NCBI RefSeq assembly: GCF_000219215.1
Contig: NC_015723.1
Coordinates: 1,240,001 to 1,304,000, forward strand
Source: Cupriavidus necator N-1
GTDB lineage: Bacteria > Pseudomonadota > Gammaproteobacteria > Burkholderiales > Burkholderiaceae
DNA: 64,000 bases
Direction of reading: 5' to 3'
Part shown: piece by piece, positions 61,630 to 64,000 of the stretch
How the letters are laid out: the number at the start of each line of letters is the position of its first letter
Numbering within the stretch: position 1 is the stretch's first letter
The notes under the pieces: model-generated
What the model saw: the letters and a program-made list of their open reading frames with translations, nothing else
Databases searched by the model: none
Told to the model about the DNA's origin: nothing
Program-made: the position numbers and the translations under genes

Positions 61630-62037
61630 CGATGGCGAAATACGAGAGCGTGGCAGGGACGGCCGGACCGCGATGGAACGAAGGCAGGCGCGCACGCACG
61701 CAGCACTACCGCTCGCAGGCAGCAAGCGTACAAAAAGTGCGGTCAACAGGACAATCAGACCTTTCTGAAATTTCTGCTGTTTTTTTGATGGCGCTCGCGT
61801 TGTTAGCGTGACGGAGCGCGTGTCGACGGGGCCGATGGCGATATGGAAAGTTGTCCACAGTTCCTGTGGACAAGCCAGGGAACAGTGGCCAGACTACGGC
61901 TTGGCACCGTGATGCTGTCGGCGTGCCAAAAAAGAAGGCAGCCGCGTTGAAGTTATGGGCGCCGTGCTGTCAACATCCGGGCGGGGTGTGCCAAAATAGC
62001 GCGCATCCCGTTCTGGTCCGGGGACTCAAGCCCACCG
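61630..62037. other. Intergenic region (408 bp) with paired DnaA-like boxes
   Basis: Divergent control region between the response regulator and cardiolipin synthase genes. No gene recognised. It contains an inverted pair of TTGTCCACA boxes at 61852-61874 and AT-rich runs near 61755-61795. The cls promoter may be TTGAAG ... AAAATA near 61947-61998. Confidence 0.5.
61852..61874. repeat. Perfect inverted pair of TTGTCCACAG boxes
   Basis: TTGTCCACAG and its complement CTGTGGACAA flank a TTC centre. TTGTCCACA differs from the DnaA box TTATCCACA by one base. It may be a DnaA regulatory site or an operator. Confidence 0.6.
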
Positions 62038-63474
62038 ATGCTGCAGAGCCCGAGTGTCATCGCCATCATCGTCCTGTGCTTTCACGTCGTCGGCGTGGTG
62101 GCCGCCCTGCATGCCGTCATGACGGTGCGCACCGCGCCCGGCGCGATCGCGTGGGCGGGGTCGCTGCTGATGATGCCGTACTTCACGCTGGTGCCTTACC
62201 TGGTCTTCGGGCGCAGCACCTTCGCCGGCTACGTCGATGCGCGGCGTTTCAATGACGACCACCTGCGCGAGCTGCGCCACGGCATGACCCCGCGCGAGCG
62301 CGAGGCGCGCAGCGCCTGCGTGGTCCATGCGCCGGCGCAGGTCTGCATGCGTGCGCTGCCCCGGCTGACCGGCATGCCGTGCCTGGCCAACAATGACGTG
62401 CGCTTGCTGGTCAATGGCGAGCAGACCTTCGAGGCGATCTTTGCCGCGATCGCGCGGGCCAGTCAGGTGCTGATCGTGCAGTTCTTCATCGTGCATGACG
62501 ACGCGCTGGGCCAGCGCCTGCAGGCGCTGCTGTGTGAGCGTGCACGGGCCGGCGTCAAGGTGTACTTCCTGTTCGATCGCATCGGCTGCCACGCGCTGCC
62601 GCGCCGCTACGTGCGTACGCTGACCGAGGCCGGTGTCGATGCGCGGGCGTTCTCCACGCACCGCGGCTTTGTCAATCGGTTCCAGCTCAATTTTCGCAAC
62701 CATCGCAAGCTGGTGATCGTCGATGGCAGCGAGGCTTTTGTTGGTGGCCACAACGTCGGCGTCGAATACCTGGGCGAACGCCCGCCGCTGGCGCCGTGGC
62801 GCGACACCCATATCGCGCTGCGCGGCAGCGCCGTGCTGGACCTGCAGATGGCCTTTGCCGAAGACTGGTTCTGGGCCGCGCGCGAGGTGCCGCACCTGCT
62901 GATGCCGCCGCCTGAGGTGGGCGGGCGCATGACCTGCCAGGTGGTGCCGTCAGGCCCTGCCGACGCGCAGGAGACCTGTTCGCTGTTCTTTGTCGAGGCC
63001 ATCCAGTCGGCGCGCCACCGGCTGTGGATCACGTCGCCGTATTTCGTGCCGGACGAGGCGGTGTTTGCGGTGCTGCGGCTGGCCGTGCTGCGCGGCGTGG
63101 ATGTGCGCATCCTGATTCCGGCGCGGCCCGATCACCTGGTAGTCTATGCCGCCTCCACCATCTATGCGTACCAGGCCGTGTCCGCCGGCATCAAGCTGTA
63201 TCGCTACCAGCCGGGCTTCCTGCACCAGAAGGTCATCCTGGTCGACGACGAAGCCGCGGCTGTCGGCACGGCCAACCTGGACAACCGCTCGTTCCGGCTC
63301 AACTTCGAGCTGATGGTGATGACCGCCGACAAGGGCTTTGCCGCGAGCGTGGCCACCATGCTCGAAGCCGACTTCGCCCAGGCCCGGCGCATCAGCGTAG
63401 ACGAGTTCCTTGACGCGCCGGCGCCGCTGCGCGTGGCGATGCACGTCGCCAAGCTGTTCGCGCCAATCCTCTGA
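62038..63474 (+). CDS. cls: Cardiolipin synthase (phospholipase D family)
   Basis: 478 residues. Two N-terminal transmembrane helices (about 5-28 and 36-58) precede two PLD domains. The first active site HKD is NHRKLVIVDGSEAFVGGHNVG near 221-241; the second is FLHQKVILVDDEAAAVGTANLDNRSFRLNFE near 397-427, where HQK replaces HxK typical spacing but His, Lys and Asp are kept. It joins two phosphatidylglycerol molecules, or a related donor pair, to make cardiolipin in the inner membrane. It appears monocistronic with no strong ribosome site. ClsA-type length. Confidence 0.94.
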   Translation: MLQSPSVIAIIVLCFHVVGVVAALHAVMTVRTAPGAIAWAGSLLMMPYFTLVPYLVFGRSTFAGYVDARRFNDDHLRELRHGMTPREREARSACVVHAPAQVCMRALPRLTGMPCLANNDVRLLVNGEQTFEAIFAAIARASQVLIVQFFIVHDDALGQRLQALLCERARAGVKVYFLFDRIGCHALPRRYVRTLTEAGVDARAFSTHRGFVNRFQLNFRNHRKLVIVDGSEAFVGGHNVGVEYLGERPPLAPWRDTHIALRGSAVLDLQMAFAEDWFWAAREVPHLLMPPPEVGGRMTCQVVPSGPADAQETCSLFFVEAIQSARHRLWITSPYFVPDEAVFAVLRLAVLRGVDVRILIPARPDHLVVYAASTIYAYQAVSAGIKLYRYQPGFLHQKVILVDDEAAAVGTANLDNRSFRLNFELMVMTADKGFAASVATMLEADFAQARRISVDEFLDAPAPLRVAMHVAKLFAPIL

Positions 63475-63532
63475 AGCCCGCATTCCGGTCCGCTGATTCC
63501 TGCAATCCTCGTTGCGACAGACTTGTTTTCGC

Positions 63533-63559
63533 TTGATTGTGTACACTGTTCACTATAAG
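63533..63559 (+). promoter_or_regulatory. Promoter with operator-like repeat in the spacer of the TetR gene
   Basis: TTGATT (-35) and TATAAG (-10) flank GTGTACACTGTTCAC (63539-63553), a near-palindrome (GTGTACA/TGTTCAC). The operator exactly fills the 15-bp spacer, the usual layout for self-repressing TetR genes. Confidence 0.6.
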
Positions 63560-63603
63560 CGTATGCACATCATGAACCGTTATCCATATTCAAGAGGGTC
63601 CGC

Positions 63604-64000
63604 ATGACCCGGGCTGTCCACGCGCCCCCGGCGCGCGCCACCTACCGCCACGGAGACCTGCGCCGCGCGCTGCTGGACGCCGGCATCGACCTGGCGCGCG
63701 AGGGTGGCCCCGACGCCATCGTGCTGCGCGAGGCCACGCGCCGTGCCGGTGTGGTGCCCAATGCCGCGTATCGGCACTTTGCCAGCCGGCAGGACTTGCT
63801 GCAGGCGGTGCGGGCCTCGGCCTTGTCGTCGCTTGCCATTGCCATGGAGGGTGAAATCGGCGGGCTGCGGCCGGGCCGCGGGGCCGCCGCGCATGCGCGT
63901 GCCTGCCTGCGTGCGGTCGGCACCGGCTACCTGCGCTTTGCGCTGGCCGAGACCGGACTGTTCCGCACCGCGTTTTCGGTGCCGAATGAAGTGGAAGACG
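63604..64000 (+). CDS. TetR-family regulator (cut off by window edge)
   Basis: The 132 visible residues start at ATG 63604 with AGAGGG 5 bases upstream. The N-terminal HTH TYRHGDLRRALLDAGIDLAREGGPDAIVLREATRRAGVVPNAAYRHFASRQDLLQAV (about 13-68) is a clear TetR domain, and the beginning of the ligand-binding helices follows. TetR proteins usually repress their own or a neighbouring gene. A candidate operator sits in its promoter, and the divergent or downstream target is outside the window. Confidence 0.92.
   Translation, partial: MTRAVHAPPARATYRHGDLRRALLDAGIDLAREGGPDAIVLREATRRAGVVPNAAYRHFASRQDLLQAVRASALSSLAIAMEGEIGGLRPGRGAAAHARACLRAVGTGYLRFALAETGLFRTAFSVPNEVED

Overview
The window is high-GC betaproteobacterial DNA. 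Gene content, codon use and the mix of families (mdoGH, HU, CreA, Mpo1/DUF962, PagL, RpiR/ED-pathway genes) fit Cupriavidus or a close Burkholderiales relative. This placement is an inference from gene content; no rRNA or other decisive marker is present. I see no phage, insertion sequence, CRISPR array, rRNA or tRNA. The window looks like chromosomal or chromid backbone with several accessory catabolic islands.

Region by region. (1) 1-1.8 kb: glutathione-dependent formaldehyde oxidation (fghA partial, adhC). (2) 2.0-8.9 kb: a tightly coupled minus-strand operon of MFS transporter, FGGY kinase, GlpD-type dehydrogenase, an alkyl-DHAP-synthase-like flavoprotein and a GlpP-type antiterminator, with two hairpins in its leader. 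It looks like a route for glycerol or a substituted (ether) glycerol. (3) 9-11.3 kb: MFS/NTP-exchange-like transporter plus exported aldo/keto reductase. (4) 11.4-18.9 kb: a divergent catabolic island. On the minus strand are RpiR regulator, N-acyl-D-amino acid deacylase, RidA and GntP permease. On the plus strand are a D-serine-dehydratase-like PLP enzyme, KDG kinase and KDPG aldolase. Together they outline a pathway from an (N-acyl) D-amino sugar acid such as D-glucosaminate into the Entner-Doudoroff trunk. (5) 19-22.2 kb: entericidin-like lipoprotein, degenerate EAL protein, CNNM/CorC-type membrane protein. (6) 22.4-27.8 kb: beta-propeller, ACS-type MFS, sugar-lactonase-like amidohydrolase, LysR and an XRE/MmyB regulator with a perfect palindrome.

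(7) 27.8-33.9 kb: PagL, ribB under an FMN riboswitch, and several small exported proteins around a large MscS-type channel, including a tandem-repeat protein. (8) 34.2-38.5 kb: mdoGH for osmoregulated periplasmic glucans. (9) 38.5-45.9 kb: exported hypothetical, Bcr/CflA transporter, MscS, Amt with a sigma-54 promoter, HU, acyl-CoA thioesterase, CreA and class A acid phosphatase. (10) 45.9-51.1 kb: acyl-CoA ligase plus SDR, arylamine N-acetyltransferase, Crp-type regulator, Mpo1-like protein. (11) 51.1-54.6 kb: PhoPQ-like two-component system with PepSY protein, small membrane protein, and an HU protein with a histone-H1-like tail. (12) 54.7-64 kb: alpha/beta hydrolase, a candidate structured small RNA, CHMI, HAD-like protein, chemoreceptor, EAL-CBS-GGDEF protein, an atypical response regulator, cardiolipin synthase and the start of a TetR gene.

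The best candidates for something not yet described are the AGPS-like/GlpP operon with its leader hairpins, the acyl-amino-sugar-acid island, the structured orphan RNA at about 55.78-55.87 kb, and the tandem-repeat exported protein at 33.5 kb. All functional statements come from motif reading without database searches.
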